Positions 17,284-25,652 of a stretch of DNA of 50,471 nt are shown piece by piece (within the stretch, counting starts at the first letter, position 1; every line of letters begins with the position of its first letter). The translations under genes were made by a program, and so were the position numbers. The notes below the pieces were generated by a model, which did not search any database, was not told the DNA's origin, and saw nothing but the letters and a program-made list of their open reading frames with translations. This DNA is from Defluviitaleaceae bacterium. GTDB lineage: Bacteria; Bacillota; Clostridia; Lachnospirales; WRAA01. Location: NCBI GenBank assembly GCA_009780015.1, contig WRAW01000010.1, positions 1-50,471 of the forward strand, written 5' to 3'.

Positions 17284-18906
17284 ATGCTGAGATTGTCAAA
17301 CCTGCAAGCCGACATCCGCGCAGACAAGTCCGCGCTCCTCAAACTGGTGGCGAAGAAGCTGCGCATACCGCCGGAAGATATAACTTGCTTTAAGATAGCC
17401 AGGAAGTCAATCGACAGCCGCGACCACGACAACGTCGTAGCCGTGTATTCCGTTGACTTCGCTGTCGCCGGTTCTTCGCGCGAACACAAGCTGCTCAAGA
17501 ACAGGAATGTAACGAAACCTGCGACGCAGGAGTATCACGTGCCTTCCGCCAAACCACTTTCTTATTCGGCTGACCGCCCCGTAATCGTGGGGGCAGGCCC
17601 CGCCGGATTGTTCGCGGCCAACGTCCTGGCAATGGCCGGCCTCGCGCCGGTAGTACTGGAGCAAGGCAAACCAGCTCACCTTCGCGCACTTGACATAGAG
17701 CGCTTCTACACCTACCGCGACTTGGACAAACATTCAAACATCCAGTTCGGCGAAGGCGGCGCCGGCACGTTCTCAGACGGCAAGCTGACTACCGGCATCC
17801 GGGACGAGCGCATAAGCTTTGTGCTCCGCCACCTTGTGGAATGCGGCGCGCCGGAGGAAATTACATACCTGGCAAAACCGCACATCGGAACGGACAAGCT
17901 CGTCGCTGTGGTCGGCAATTTACGCCGCAGGGCGGAATCCCTTGGCGCGCAGTTTCACTTCGGCGCGAAGTTCACGGTCTTTGAGGCAAAGGAGGGCGCG
18001 TTGACACATGTCAGCTATGTCGACAGCGACGGACAAGCCCACCGGATCGGCGCATCCGCCCTTGCGCTTGCAATCGGTCACAGCGCCCGCGACACCGTGG
18101 AGGCGCTCTGGGAAAGCGGCGTGCAAATCACGCCCAAGCCCTTCGCGGTAGGTGTGCGCATTGAGCATTCCCAGCGTATGATCGACGCCGCCCAATACGG
18201 CAGGTTCGCCGGCGACCCGGCTCTTGGCGCGGCCAGCTACAAACTCAGCCACCGTCTGCCGGACGGCCGCGGCGTATATACTTTCTGCATGTGCCCCGGA
18301 GGCCTGGTCGTCGGCGCAAGCTCGGAACACGGCTGTGTTGTAACCAACGGTATGAGCTATTACAGCCGCGCCCTCGACAACGCAAATTCGGCGCTTCTTG
18401 TATCGGTGAATCCGATTGACTTTAGCCCTGAACTCGGCGGCAAAGCCACTCCCATTCACCCTCTTTCCGGGATCGCTTTCCAGCGCCGCCTTGAGAAAAG
18501 CGCCTTTGCTCTCGGCGGCTCCAACTACAATGCCCCCATCCAGCTTGCGGGCGATTTTCTGGCGGGTCGCGTTTCCCGGGAAATCGGCAAAATCACACCA
18601 AGCTACAGACCGGGCGTAACACCAGCAAACCTTGCCGACTGTCTCGACCCGTTTATCATCAGCGCGTTACGGGCCGGCCTTTTGGCAATGGACAAAAAAA
18701 TAACGGGGTTCGCCGACCCCGACGCGGTTCTTACTGCCGTTGAAAGTCGATCCTCTTCGCCTGTCGTGATCGTGCGCGACCCGGGCAGCCTGCAAACAAA
18801 TATCTCCGGCATATTCCCGTGCGGAGAAGGCGCGGGATATGCCGGAGGAATTATCTCAGCCGCCGTGGACGGCATTCGTGTCGCGGAAAAAATTTATTCC
18901 TTGTGA
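17284..18906 (+). CDS. FAD-dependent oxidoreductase, COG2509 type
   Basis: About 540 residues. An N-terminal region of about 85 residues (ALLKLVAKKLRIPPEDI, KIARKSIDSR) precedes the dinucleotide-binding motif VGAGPAGLFAA; QFGEGGAGTFSDGKLTTG and the C-terminal IFPCGEGAGYAGGI are typical of the COG2509 group. Substrate unknown. ATG at 17284 is chosen because the N-terminal domain starts there; upstream in-frame sequence belongs to the preceding gene. The 3' end overlaps the convergent ftsW end by 13 bases. Confidence 0.9.
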   Translation: MLRLSNLQADIRADKSALLKLVAKKLRIPPEDITCFKIARKSIDSRDHDNVVAVYSVDFAVAGSSREHKLLKNRNVTKPATQEYHVPSAKPLSYSADRPVIVGAGPAGLFAANVLAMAGLAPVVLEQGKPAHLRALDIERFYTYRDLDKHSNIQFGEGGAGTFSDGKLTTGIRDERISFVLRHLVECGAPEEITYLAKPHIGTDKLVAVVGNLRRRAESLGAQFHFGAKFTVFEAKEGALTHVSYVDSDGQAHRIGASALALAIGHSARDTVEALWESGVQITPKPFAVGVRIEHSQRMIDAAQYGRFAGDPALGAASYKLSHRLPDGRGVYTFCMCPGGLVVGASSEHGCVVTNGMSYYSRALDNANSALLVSVNPIDFSPELGGKATPIHPLSGIAFQRRLEKSAFALGGSNYNAPIQLAGDFLAGRVSREIGKITPSYRPGVTPANLADCLDPFIISALRAGLLAMDKKITGFADPDAVLTAVESRSSSPVVIVRDPGSLQTNISGIFPCGEGAGYAGGIISAAVDGIRVAEKIYSL

Positions 18907-20099
18907 AACCGCGATATATTTAGCAGTACTCCGATCAAGAACATCGAGACAAGCAGAGACGTTCCGCCATAGGATATAAACGGCATAGGCATACCCGTAT
19001 TTGGTATGCTGTTTGTAACAACAGCGACGTTGATGATTGTTTGACTTGCAATCATTATAACTATACCCGTTGCCACCAGCGCGCCGAACATATCCGTGGC
19101 GTTAACGGCAATCTTGATGCCGCGCCAGATCAGTATACCAAATAACACAAGTATGAACGCCGCTCCCGCGAAGCCCAGTTCTTCCGCAATAATCGCAAAT
19201 ATCATATCATGCTGAGGCTCGGGTATGAATGTCTTCTGGCGGCTCTGACCAATGCCCAAGCCGAACAATCCGCCGGACGCAACCGCGTACAGAGACTGTA
19301 TCGTCTGATAGCCGACTCCAAGCGGATATGCGAAGGGGTCAAGCCAGGCGTTCACACGCTCGTTACGAAAGCCATCCGAAAGCACCGTCAGGTACAGCAC
19401 AAGCCCCCCCACCGCCGCGCCGCCCATCACAAGAAAGCGCATTATGTGCGGACTTGCCGCGAAGATCATACCCATTCCGATTATAGAGATAATCATCCCC
19501 ACGCTAAGGCTTCGGCCAAGCAGTACAAGGCTTACCGCGAAGCCCACAATCCCGCTGAGATAGAAAAAGCCCTTCCACGTTTCAAGTATCCGCTTATTGC
19601 GAAATATCATGAACGCGATAAGCATTATTATCGCGACCTTCATGACCTCCGACGGCTGGAAGCGCCCTATGAGAGGCAGTTCAATCCATCGCCGCGCACC
19701 GCCCACGACTTCTCCCGCCACAGCAACGTATACAAGCATTACGCCGGAGACTATGTAAAGCGGCCATCCCGTTCGCAGCAACAGCCGGTAATGAATATTG
19801 GACATGACATACATTACACCCAGGCCCACCGCCGCGAAAAGGCTTTGGCGCTGCACGAAATGAAACATATTTATACCACGCATTGCCGCGTGCTGGTAGC
19901 TGGCTGAGAATATCATCACAATGCCGATAAGCACGAGCACAACCGTAACAAAGCAGAGCGTGTAATCGACGCTTCCCTGATTGATGACCCTTGACGCCGC
20001 ACCGGCGCGGCCGTTTTCGGACACAACCTTCGGCTTGTGACGGAAGCTCAGCCGCTCGTCCGCATATTCACGTCTAACTGGAGCATTCCTGGATAACAT
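18894..20099 (-). CDS. ftsW: FtsW/SpoVE-type SEDS peptidoglycan glycosyltransferase
   Basis: SEDS polymerase that extends glycan strands with a partner PBP2. About 400 residues: a short basic cytoplasmic N terminus, then ten hydrophobic segments; the QRQSLFAAVGLGVMY start of the core, the GGARRWIELP segment and the C-terminal NTGMPMPFISYGGTSLL motif are diagnostic. ATG at 20099 has AAAGGCGG upstream; a GTG two codons earlier is possible. In Bacillus the gene after murD in this cluster is spoVE, so it may be the sporulation copy. Last gene of the cell-wall cluster here; murG does not follow. Confidence 0.93.
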   Translation of the reverse strand: MLSRNAPVRREYADERLSFRHKPKVVSENGRAGAASRVINQGSVDYTLCFVTVVLVLIGIVMIFSASYQHAAMRGINMFHFVQRQSLFAAVGLGVMYVMSNIHYRLLLRTGWPLYIVSGVMLVYVAVAGEVVGGARRWIELPLIGRFQPSEVMKVAIIMLIAFMIFRNKRILETWKGFFYLSGIVGFAVSLVLLGRSLSVGMIISIIGMGMIFAASPHIMRFLVMGGAAVGGLVLYLTVLSDGFRNERVNAWLDPFAYPLGVGYQTIQSLYAVASGGLFGLGIGQSRQKTFIPEPQHDMIFAIIAEELGFAGAAFILVLFGILIWRGIKIAVNATDMFGALVATGIVIMIASQTIINVAVVTNSIPNTGMPMPFISYGGTSLLVSMFLIGVLLNISRFHKE

Positions 20100-20114
20100 T
20101 CTCACACCGCCTTT

Positions 20115-21470
20115 CTAAAGCGCACTCGTTACAAACTCCTTGAAAAGCCGCCCGCGCTGCTCGAAGTCGTCAAACATGTCGAAGCTTGCGCACGCCGGGG
20201 ACAGCAGCACTGCATCGCCCCGCACAGCCTTACCCGCCGCGATTGCGACAGCGTCCTTGAGGCTGTTGGCCTTTGTGAAATGTTCGTAGTCGTAAGCCTT
20301 GCACGCCTGACATATCTTGTCGGCGACTTCTCCGATAACTACGACGTGCTTTACCCTGCCGTTAAAAAGCTTCACCCACTCGCCAAAGTCCGATCCCTTG
20401 TCGGAACCGCCGCCGATCAGCATGATTGGGCGCGAGATCGCCTCGAGCGACTTTATAGCCGAGTCAACATTGGTGGCCTTCGAGTCGTTGTAGTACACCA
20501 CGCCGCCTTTTTCAGCCACGTATTCGAGCCTGTGCTCGACGGCCTTAAACTGGCGCAGAGCCGCGGCAATGTCAGCCGGGCCGACCTGCGCGGCCAAAGC
20601 CATTGCCGTCGCCGCCAGCGCGTTCTCCACGTTGTGCGCGCCGATTATCTTCATGTCGTGTATATTTATGACGCCGACATCCTCACCGAACAGCTTCGCG
20701 CGTATATTCTCGCCGTCAAGGAATACCCCTTCGTCAAGAACCTGGCGGCGGCTGAAAAATATCTCCTTCGCGCGGCTTCGAGCAGCCATCTTGCGTGTCA
20801 CCTCGTCGTCATAATTCAGCACAACGAAATCCCCTTCGCCCTGCTTGCCGAATATACGCTCCTTCATGCCTATGTAGACATCCATGGTCTTGTGGCGGTT
20901 CAGGTGGTCTTGCGAAATGTTGAGCACGGCGGAAATTTTCGGGCGGAACTCGTGTACGCTCTCAAGCTGGAAACTCGAAATTTCGGCCACGACATAGCTC
21001 TCGGGCGTAAGCGCCCCAACCTTCTCGCAGTATGCCACGCCGATATTGCCGACCACCGCCGCGTCTCTGTACTTACGCCGCATTATCTCGCCCGTCAGAG
21101 CCGTCGTCGTCGTCTTGCCGTTAGTTCCCGTTATTGCGGTAATAGGGCACGGCGTAAAGCTGTACGCCAGCTCAATTTCTCCCCATACCGGTATTTTCAA
21201 CTGCTTTGCTTTCTCTATAAACGGCAGATCAATAGGTATGCCGGGACTAATCACCAGTATATCAAATCCCTGCACAATGTCAACAGGATTGCGGCCAAGG
21301 TACAGCTCAAAGCCTTCGTTGGCAAGCCCTGCAACCTTATCCGCGACCTTGTCCTCTTCCTTAATATCCTGTATTGTCACAAGCGCTTCCTTGTTCTTTA
21401 GCAGGCGCGCCGCGGCTATCCCGCTTCTGCCAAGCCCGGCGACCAAAACTTTCTTACCCTTGAAATCCAT
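20115..21470 (-). CDS. murD: UDP-N-acetylmuramoyl-L-alanine-D-glutamate ligase MurD
   Basis: Adds D-Glu to UDP-MurNAc-L-Ala in the cytosol. VLVAGLGRSGIAAARLL is the N-terminal nucleotide-sugar domain, AITGTNGKTTTTAL the ATP P-loop, NISQDHLNRHKTMDVY the central ligase motif and YYNDSKATN and IGGGSDKG the C-terminal domain. ATG at 21470 follows AGGGGGTG; that ribosome-binding site reaches into the end of palindromic element C. 451 residues, normal length. 15 bases before ftsW, same operon. Confidence 0.97.
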   Translation of the reverse strand: MDFKGKKVLVAGLGRSGIAAARLLKNKEALVTIQDIKEEDKVADKVAGLANEGFELYLGRNPVDIVQGFDILVISPGIPIDLPFIEKAKQLKIPVWGEIELAYSFTPCPITAITGTNGKTTTTALTGEIMRRKYRDAAVVGNIGVAYCEKVGALTPESYVVAEISSFQLESVHEFRPKISAVLNISQDHLNRHKTMDVYIGMKERIFGKQGEGDFVVLNYDDEVTRKMAARSRAKEIFFSRRQVLDEGVFLDGENIRAKLFGEDVGVINIHDMKIIGAHNVENALAATAMALAAQVGPADIAAALRQFKAVEHRLEYVAEKGGVVYYNDSKATNVDSAIKSLEAISRPIMLIGGGSDKGSDFGEWVKLFNGRVKHVVVIGEVADKICQACKAYDYEHFTKANSLKDAVAIAAGKAVRGDAVLLSPACASFDMFDDFEQRGRLFKEFVTSAL

Positions 21471-21482
21471 ACCGTCACCCCC

Positions 21483-21802
21483 TAGGTCGTGTTTCAAAAC
21501 CCCATTTGTGCGTAATTTTGGTCAATTTTCCGCTGGGCGTTGTCAGCGCCTCCTCTTGCGCTGGCGCTCCAGATGCTAAACATGTGCCACTGGCACACAG
21601 CATCCTAGCAGAATCATGCCATTACAGCAATTTGATTTTGCGTTTCCCGAAAACAAGACCGAAATGCGCGACTTGAGGCGCATTCTCGGGCGAAGTTTGA
21701 GGCTACGCAAAACCAAATTGCTATATGCGTCGTCGGCGCTTCCTAGTCCAGCGAAAAATTGCCTCAAAATTTCACCCAAAGCGGGTTTTCAAACACGCCC
21801 TA
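21483..21802. repeat. Palindromic MITE-like element C between mraY and murD
   Basis: 320 bases with imperfect inverted arms of about 55-70 bases, starting TAGGTCGTGTTT and (complement) TAGGGCGTGTTT, and including CAATTTTCCGCTGG / CAATTTTTCGCTGG. Inside are further hairpins: GATGCT...AGCATC around TGTGCCA/TGGCACA, and an inner pair AGCAATTTGATTTTGCGT / complementary AGCAATTTGGTTTTGCGT, so a second palindrome may be nested. CTAGGAAGCGC and GACGACGC core motifs are present. One end provides the mraY TAG; the other abuts the murD ribosome-binding site. Confidence 0.85.
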
Positions 21803-22789
21803 GAAGATGTATCTCGCGCCAAGGAAGCTGATAAGACACGCCACCGCCGTTATTACGTAAAAAAGCGTTACAACCTTTGTTTCCGGCCAGCCTGATACTT
21901 CAAAGGCGTGGTGTATGGGCGCCATTTTGAAGAAGCGGCGGCCCGTCTTCTTGAAATATGCGACCTGGATCATTACCGAGAGAGATTCTATGACGTAAAT
22001 GAAACCTACGATGGGCAGGAACAGCGGCAGCTTGAGCATTATGGCAAGGGCCGCGATCAGGCCGCCCAAGGCCAGAGAGCCCGTATCGCCCATGAAAATC
22101 TTCGCGGGGTACGCGTTAAACAGCAGGAAGGCCAGCAGACTTCCCGCCGCCGCGCCCGCTATCGGCAGAGTGCCGCTTCCGGCGGCCCAAGCCATGAACA
22201 CGAAGAACACCGACACCAGCAGGGTCACGCCCGTCGCCAGACCATCAAGCCCGTCGGTGAGGTTGACGCCGTTTACCGTACCGATCATCACAAACACAAT
22301 GAACGGCAGGTAGAGCACACCCAAGTCTATGGCCATGCCGTTGGTGAACGGAACCAGCATCGATTCAAACTCAATTCCGAAAAGCTCCGCGCGCTGTGTA
22401 TAAATGTACAGACAGAACACGCCCGTAACAAACAGTTGCAGCGCGATTTTCTGGTATGCTCTAAGCCCCAGGGAACGCCGCTTCACGACCTTTGTATAAT
22501 CATCCAGAAAGCCGATCAGCCCGAACCCGGCGGTCACGAATATAAGGATCAGCGCGTCAAGATTGCCCGCTATAAAGAATAGGGACGCCGCCACAAGGCT
22601 TATCAGTATTATAATTCCGCCCATTGTCGGCGTGCCCTTCTTCGAGAGGTGGGACGACGGGCCGTCGTCGCGGACGTTCTGCCCGATTTTCAGCCGGCCA
22701 AGCGCCGGGATCATCATCGGACTGACTGCGACGCTTATGAAGAAGGCGATTAACGCCGCATAAATTGCAATCTCCAGCCCGGAATTCAT
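21800..22789 (-). CDS. mraY: Phospho-N-acetylmuramoyl-pentapeptide-transferase MraY
   Basis: Transfers phospho-MurNAc-pentapeptide to undecaprenyl phosphate, forming lipid I at the membrane. Ten hydrophobic segments; GTPTMGG near residue 53, FLDDYTK for the active-site Asp pair, VNLTDGLDGLA and FMGDTGSLALGG are conserved MraY motifs, and the HHAFE-like IHHAFEVSGWPE near the C terminus is present. Its ATG overlaps the murF stop (ATGA). The stop codon TAG coincides with the first bases of element C, so the native C terminus may have been trimmed or replaced at LGARYIF. Confidence 0.97.
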   Translation of the reverse strand: MNSGLEIAIYAALIAFFISVAVSPMMIPALGRLKIGQNVRDDGPSSHLSKKGTPTMGGIIILISLVAASLFFIAGNLDALILIFVTAGFGLIGFLDDYTKVVKRRSLGLRAYQKIALQLFVTGVFCLYIYTQRAELFGIEFESMLVPFTNGMAIDLGVLYLPFIVFVMIGTVNGVNLTDGLDGLATGVTLLVSVFFVFMAWAAGSGTLPIAGAAAGSLLAFLLFNAYPAKIFMGDTGSLALGGLIAALAIMLKLPLFLPIVGFIYVIESLSVMIQVAYFKKTGRRFFKMAPIHHAFEVSGWPETKVVTLFYVITAVACLISFLGARYIF

Positions 22790-24171
22790 TCTCCACCTCT
22801 TAAATGCTTGACGGTTTGCTCAAATTTCATTCCGCGCGCCGCCTTTACAAGAACCGTGTCGCCCGGCCTCACGATCTCGTCGATGTAGCGCAGGCTGGCT
22901 TGCTGGTCTACGAAGTAACGCGCCACGCAGTCCGATTTTATGGCTTCGTAGCCCCAGCCGAAGCGTTCGCCTACGAGCACTACCATGTCAATGTCTTTTG
23001 AGCAGGCGTGTTTCGCGATATCTATGTGAATCTGGCGGGCATAGTCGCCAAGCTCCATCATGTCGCCCAAAATGCATACCTTGCGGCCCCCGGCGTTCGC
23101 GAGTATGTCGAGAGCGGCTTTCATCGAGTCGGGGCTGGCGTTATAGCAGTCGTTGATGACCGTAATCTCGCCGCCTCCGTAGCTGCACCCGGATATGTCC
23201 ATGCGCATCTTGGTGGGGGTAAAGCCCCCTATTCCGCGTTGTATATCCTGAGGTGAAACGCCCGCGATATGACCGACCGCCGCCGCCGCCAGCGCGTTAA
23301 GAGCGATATGACGCCCCGGCAGCGGAATACTCAGGCGAAAGCTTGGCGTATCGCCTATTTTCACCATGCAACCCGTGGATGAGATTCCGTCGAGAGATAT
23401 ATCGCTTGCTCGGACGAAGCAGTCCGGGTCTGTGCCAAAATAGCATATGCGCTCGAGCTTTCCGCGAAGGGTCTGTAGCTTGTCGTCGTCCCCGTTCAAC
23501 ACCGCTACCGCTCCGTCCTTCATGTGGTTGAATATCTCGCTCTTGGCGGCGAATATGCCCTCGCGCGAGCCCAGGTTCTCCACATGCGCCAAGCCTATGT
23601 TCGTAATAACCGCGATATCGGGGGGGGCAAGCTTCGACAAGCGGTCTATCTCACCGGCGTGATTCATGCCCATCTCGATTACGGCATACTCGTGATGCGG
23701 CTCAAGCCGGAACACCGTCAGAGGAAGGCCGATCTCGTTGTTGAAGTTGCCTTCGGTCTTGAGCGTGTGATATTTCTGCGACAGCACCGACGCGATCATG
23801 TCCTTGGTGGTAGTCTTCCCGGCCGATCCGGTTATTCCGACGACCTTCACGGATAAAGTACGGATATAGTGCGCGGCCAAGTCCTTAAGAGCCTGACGCG
23901 TGGACTCCACCTTGATTATCGCGCCCGACGGCACGCTGAGCGTCTCCGGTTCGATATCCCTCTCCACAAGAGCCGCCGACGCGCCCGCGGCAAAGGCTGC
24001 CTGCACGAAATCATGCCCATCCGCGCGTTCTCCAGTCAACGCAACAAACAGTTTACCCGTCTGATCCTCGCGGCTGTCAATCGAAACGCCGGATATGACT
24101 ATCGGTATATCTATGTCATGAATCACGGCTCCGCCGACAGCCGCCGTAACCTTGTCAATCGATAGTTTCAT
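22786..24171 (-). CDS. murF: UDP-N-acetylmuramoyl-tripeptide-D-alanyl-D-alanine ligase MurF
   Basis: Adds D-Ala-D-Ala to complete the UDP-MurNAc-pentapeptide. ITGSAGKTTTKDM is the P-loop, EMGMNHAGEI and NIGLAHVENLGS the central motifs and NDCYNASPDSMKAAL the C-terminal ligase signature. 461 residues. AGGAG lies before the ATG; three bases follow the murE stop, and the end overlaps mraY by four bases. Confidence 0.97.
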   Translation of the reverse strand: MKLSIDKVTAAVGGAVIHDIDIPIVISGVSIDSREDQTGKLFVALTGERADGHDFVQAAFAAGASAALVERDIEPETLSVPSGAIIKVESTRQALKDLAAHYIRTLSVKVVGITGSAGKTTTKDMIASVLSQKYHTLKTEGNFNNEIGLPLTVFRLEPHHEYAVIEMGMNHAGEIDRLSKLAPPDIAVITNIGLAHVENLGSREGIFAAKSEIFNHMKDGAVAVLNGDDDKLQTLRGKLERICYFGTDPDCFVRASDISLDGISSTGCMVKIGDTPSFRLSIPLPGRHIALNALAAAAVGHIAGVSPQDIQRGIGGFTPTKMRMDISGCSYGGGEITVINDCYNASPDSMKAALDILANAGGRKVCILGDMMELGDYARQIHIDIAKHACSKDIDMVVLVGERFGWGYEAIKSDCVARYFVDQQASLRYIDEIVRPGDTVLVKAARGMKFEQTVKHLRGGE

Positions 24172-24173
24172 AA

Positions 24174-25640
24174 TCAGCTCCTGACCTTTAGGCTTTCGAG
24201 AACCTTTACGGCTTCCTCGTAGTCGTCGAAGTGGATAGTTCTGTCCGCGAAAATCTGATAATCTTCGTGGCCTTTACCGGCGATTACAACGGTGTCGCCC
24301 GGCTGAGCCATCTTAATGCCCTTTTCGATTGCCTCGCGTCTGTCTATCTCAAGTTCGTATGAGGCGGAGCCGCGTTTTACTCCGACTTCTATCTGTGACA
24401 GGATACTCGCGGGGTCTTCCGTGCGCGGGTTGTCGGAGGTTACGATTACATAGTCGGCGCGCGAAGCGGCTATCTCGCCCATTATGGGGCGCTTGATGGG
24501 GTCGCGGTCGCCGCCGCAGCCGAATATAACGATCACCCGGCCGCGAGTCGTCTCGCGTACGGTCGTCAATATGTTCTCAATGCTGTCCGGTGTGTGTGAG
24601 TAGTCGACTATTACATCGAAGTCATGACCGCTCGGTACGCTTTGTATCCTGCCGGGCACACCCTTCACCTTGGCAAGACCCTTGGCGATTACGTCGGCAG
24701 GAGCGCCAAGCGCCAGACACATGCCGATTGCATTCAGCGCGTTGTATACCGTAAACCTTCCGCGCACGGGCAGCGAAAAGTGCACCGTCTCACCGCTTAT
24801 CGCAACGTCGAACTTCACGCCGTTGTCGAGCAGCTGCACATTTACCGCACGCAGATCGCTCTCCTTGTCGATGGAGTATGTGGTAACGGTGCAGGGATGA
24901 CCTTCTACCATGTACGCGCCGTATGGGTCGTCGATGTTCGTAACGGCGTGGTCGCACTGGCCGTACAGTCGCTTCTTCGTGTCGCGGTAGTCGTCAAAGT
25001 CCTTGTGGAAGTCGAGATGATCCTGCGTCAGATTGGTGAAGCCCGCCACGCGATAGTGTACGCCCTCGACCTTCTCAAGCGCCAGCGCGTGAGACGTTAC
25101 TTCCATGGCGACGTACTGCGCGCCGTCGTCCTTCATCGCGCGCAAGATTTTGTGCAGCTCGATTGAATCCGGCGTGGTTGACGTCGCGAAGTGAATTTCG
25201 ACCGGTTTGCCGCACGCTCTGCAATCCACGGTTGTAATTATGCCGTGCTGCTTGCGCCACTCCTCAAGAACGCTCTCCACGAAGTACACGGAGCTGGTCT
25301 TGCCGTTGGTTCCCGTGACTCCGGCAAGAATAAGTGAGTCGGCCGGGTTGCCGTAGAAGTTAGCGGCGGCAAGAGACATTGCTTTGCGGGTGTCCGCCAC
25401 CTTGACGATTGTAATCCCGGGTGGATATGACGGCTGATCCTTGTCGATAACCGCCGCCGCCGCGCCGTCTTCCGCCGCCTGCGGAAGAAAGCTGTGCCCA
25501 TCGGAGTGTATGCCCGTTATGCAGAAGAACAAGCCTCCCTTGCATACCATGCGCGAGTCAATAGTCAGCTTCTTGACGTCACAATCCCCGCCTTGAACTA
25601 TCTCGTGCTCCACGCCCTGCAATATATCATTAAGTCTCAT
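24174..25640 (-). CDS. murE: UDP-MurNAc-tripeptide synthetase MurE (meso-DAP type)
   Basis: Adds the third stem-peptide residue. GVTGTNGKTSSVYF is the P-loop; NLTQDHLDFH is the Mur ligase motif; TSDNPRTEDP contains DNPR, which in known MurE enzymes selects meso-diaminopimelate rather than lysine. ATG at 25640 has AAGGAG eight bases upstream; a GTG three codons earlier is weaker. 488 residues. Twelve bases after spoVD. Confidence 0.97.
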   Translation of the reverse strand: MRLNDILQGVEHEIVQGGDCDVKKLTIDSRMVCKGGLFFCITGIHSDGHSFLPQAAEDGAAAAVIDKDQPSYPPGITIVKVADTRKAMSLAAANFYGNPADSLILAGVTGTNGKTSSVYFVESVLEEWRKQHGIITTVDCRACGKPVEIHFATSTTPDSIELHKILRAMKDDGAQYVAMEVTSHALALEKVEGVHYRVAGFTNLTQDHLDFHKDFDDYRDTKKRLYGQCDHAVTNIDDPYGAYMVEGHPCTVTTYSIDKESDLRAVNVQLLDNGVKFDVAISGETVHFSLPVRGRFTVYNALNAIGMCLALGAPADVIAKGLAKVKGVPGRIQSVPSGHDFDVIVDYSHTPDSIENILTTVRETTRGRVIVIFGCGGDRDPIKRPIMGEIAASRADYVIVTSDNPRTEDPASILSQIEVGVKRGSASYELEIDRREAIEKGIKMAQPGDTVVIAGKGHEDYQIFADRTIHFDDYEEAVKVLESLKVRS

Positions 25641-25652
25641 GTCATACACTCC

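Noticed and set aside
20280-21401. Long open frames antisense to murD, murE, spoVD, pbpB and the class A PBP
   Set aside because: They are antisense shadows of well-identified genes and resemble no protein family.
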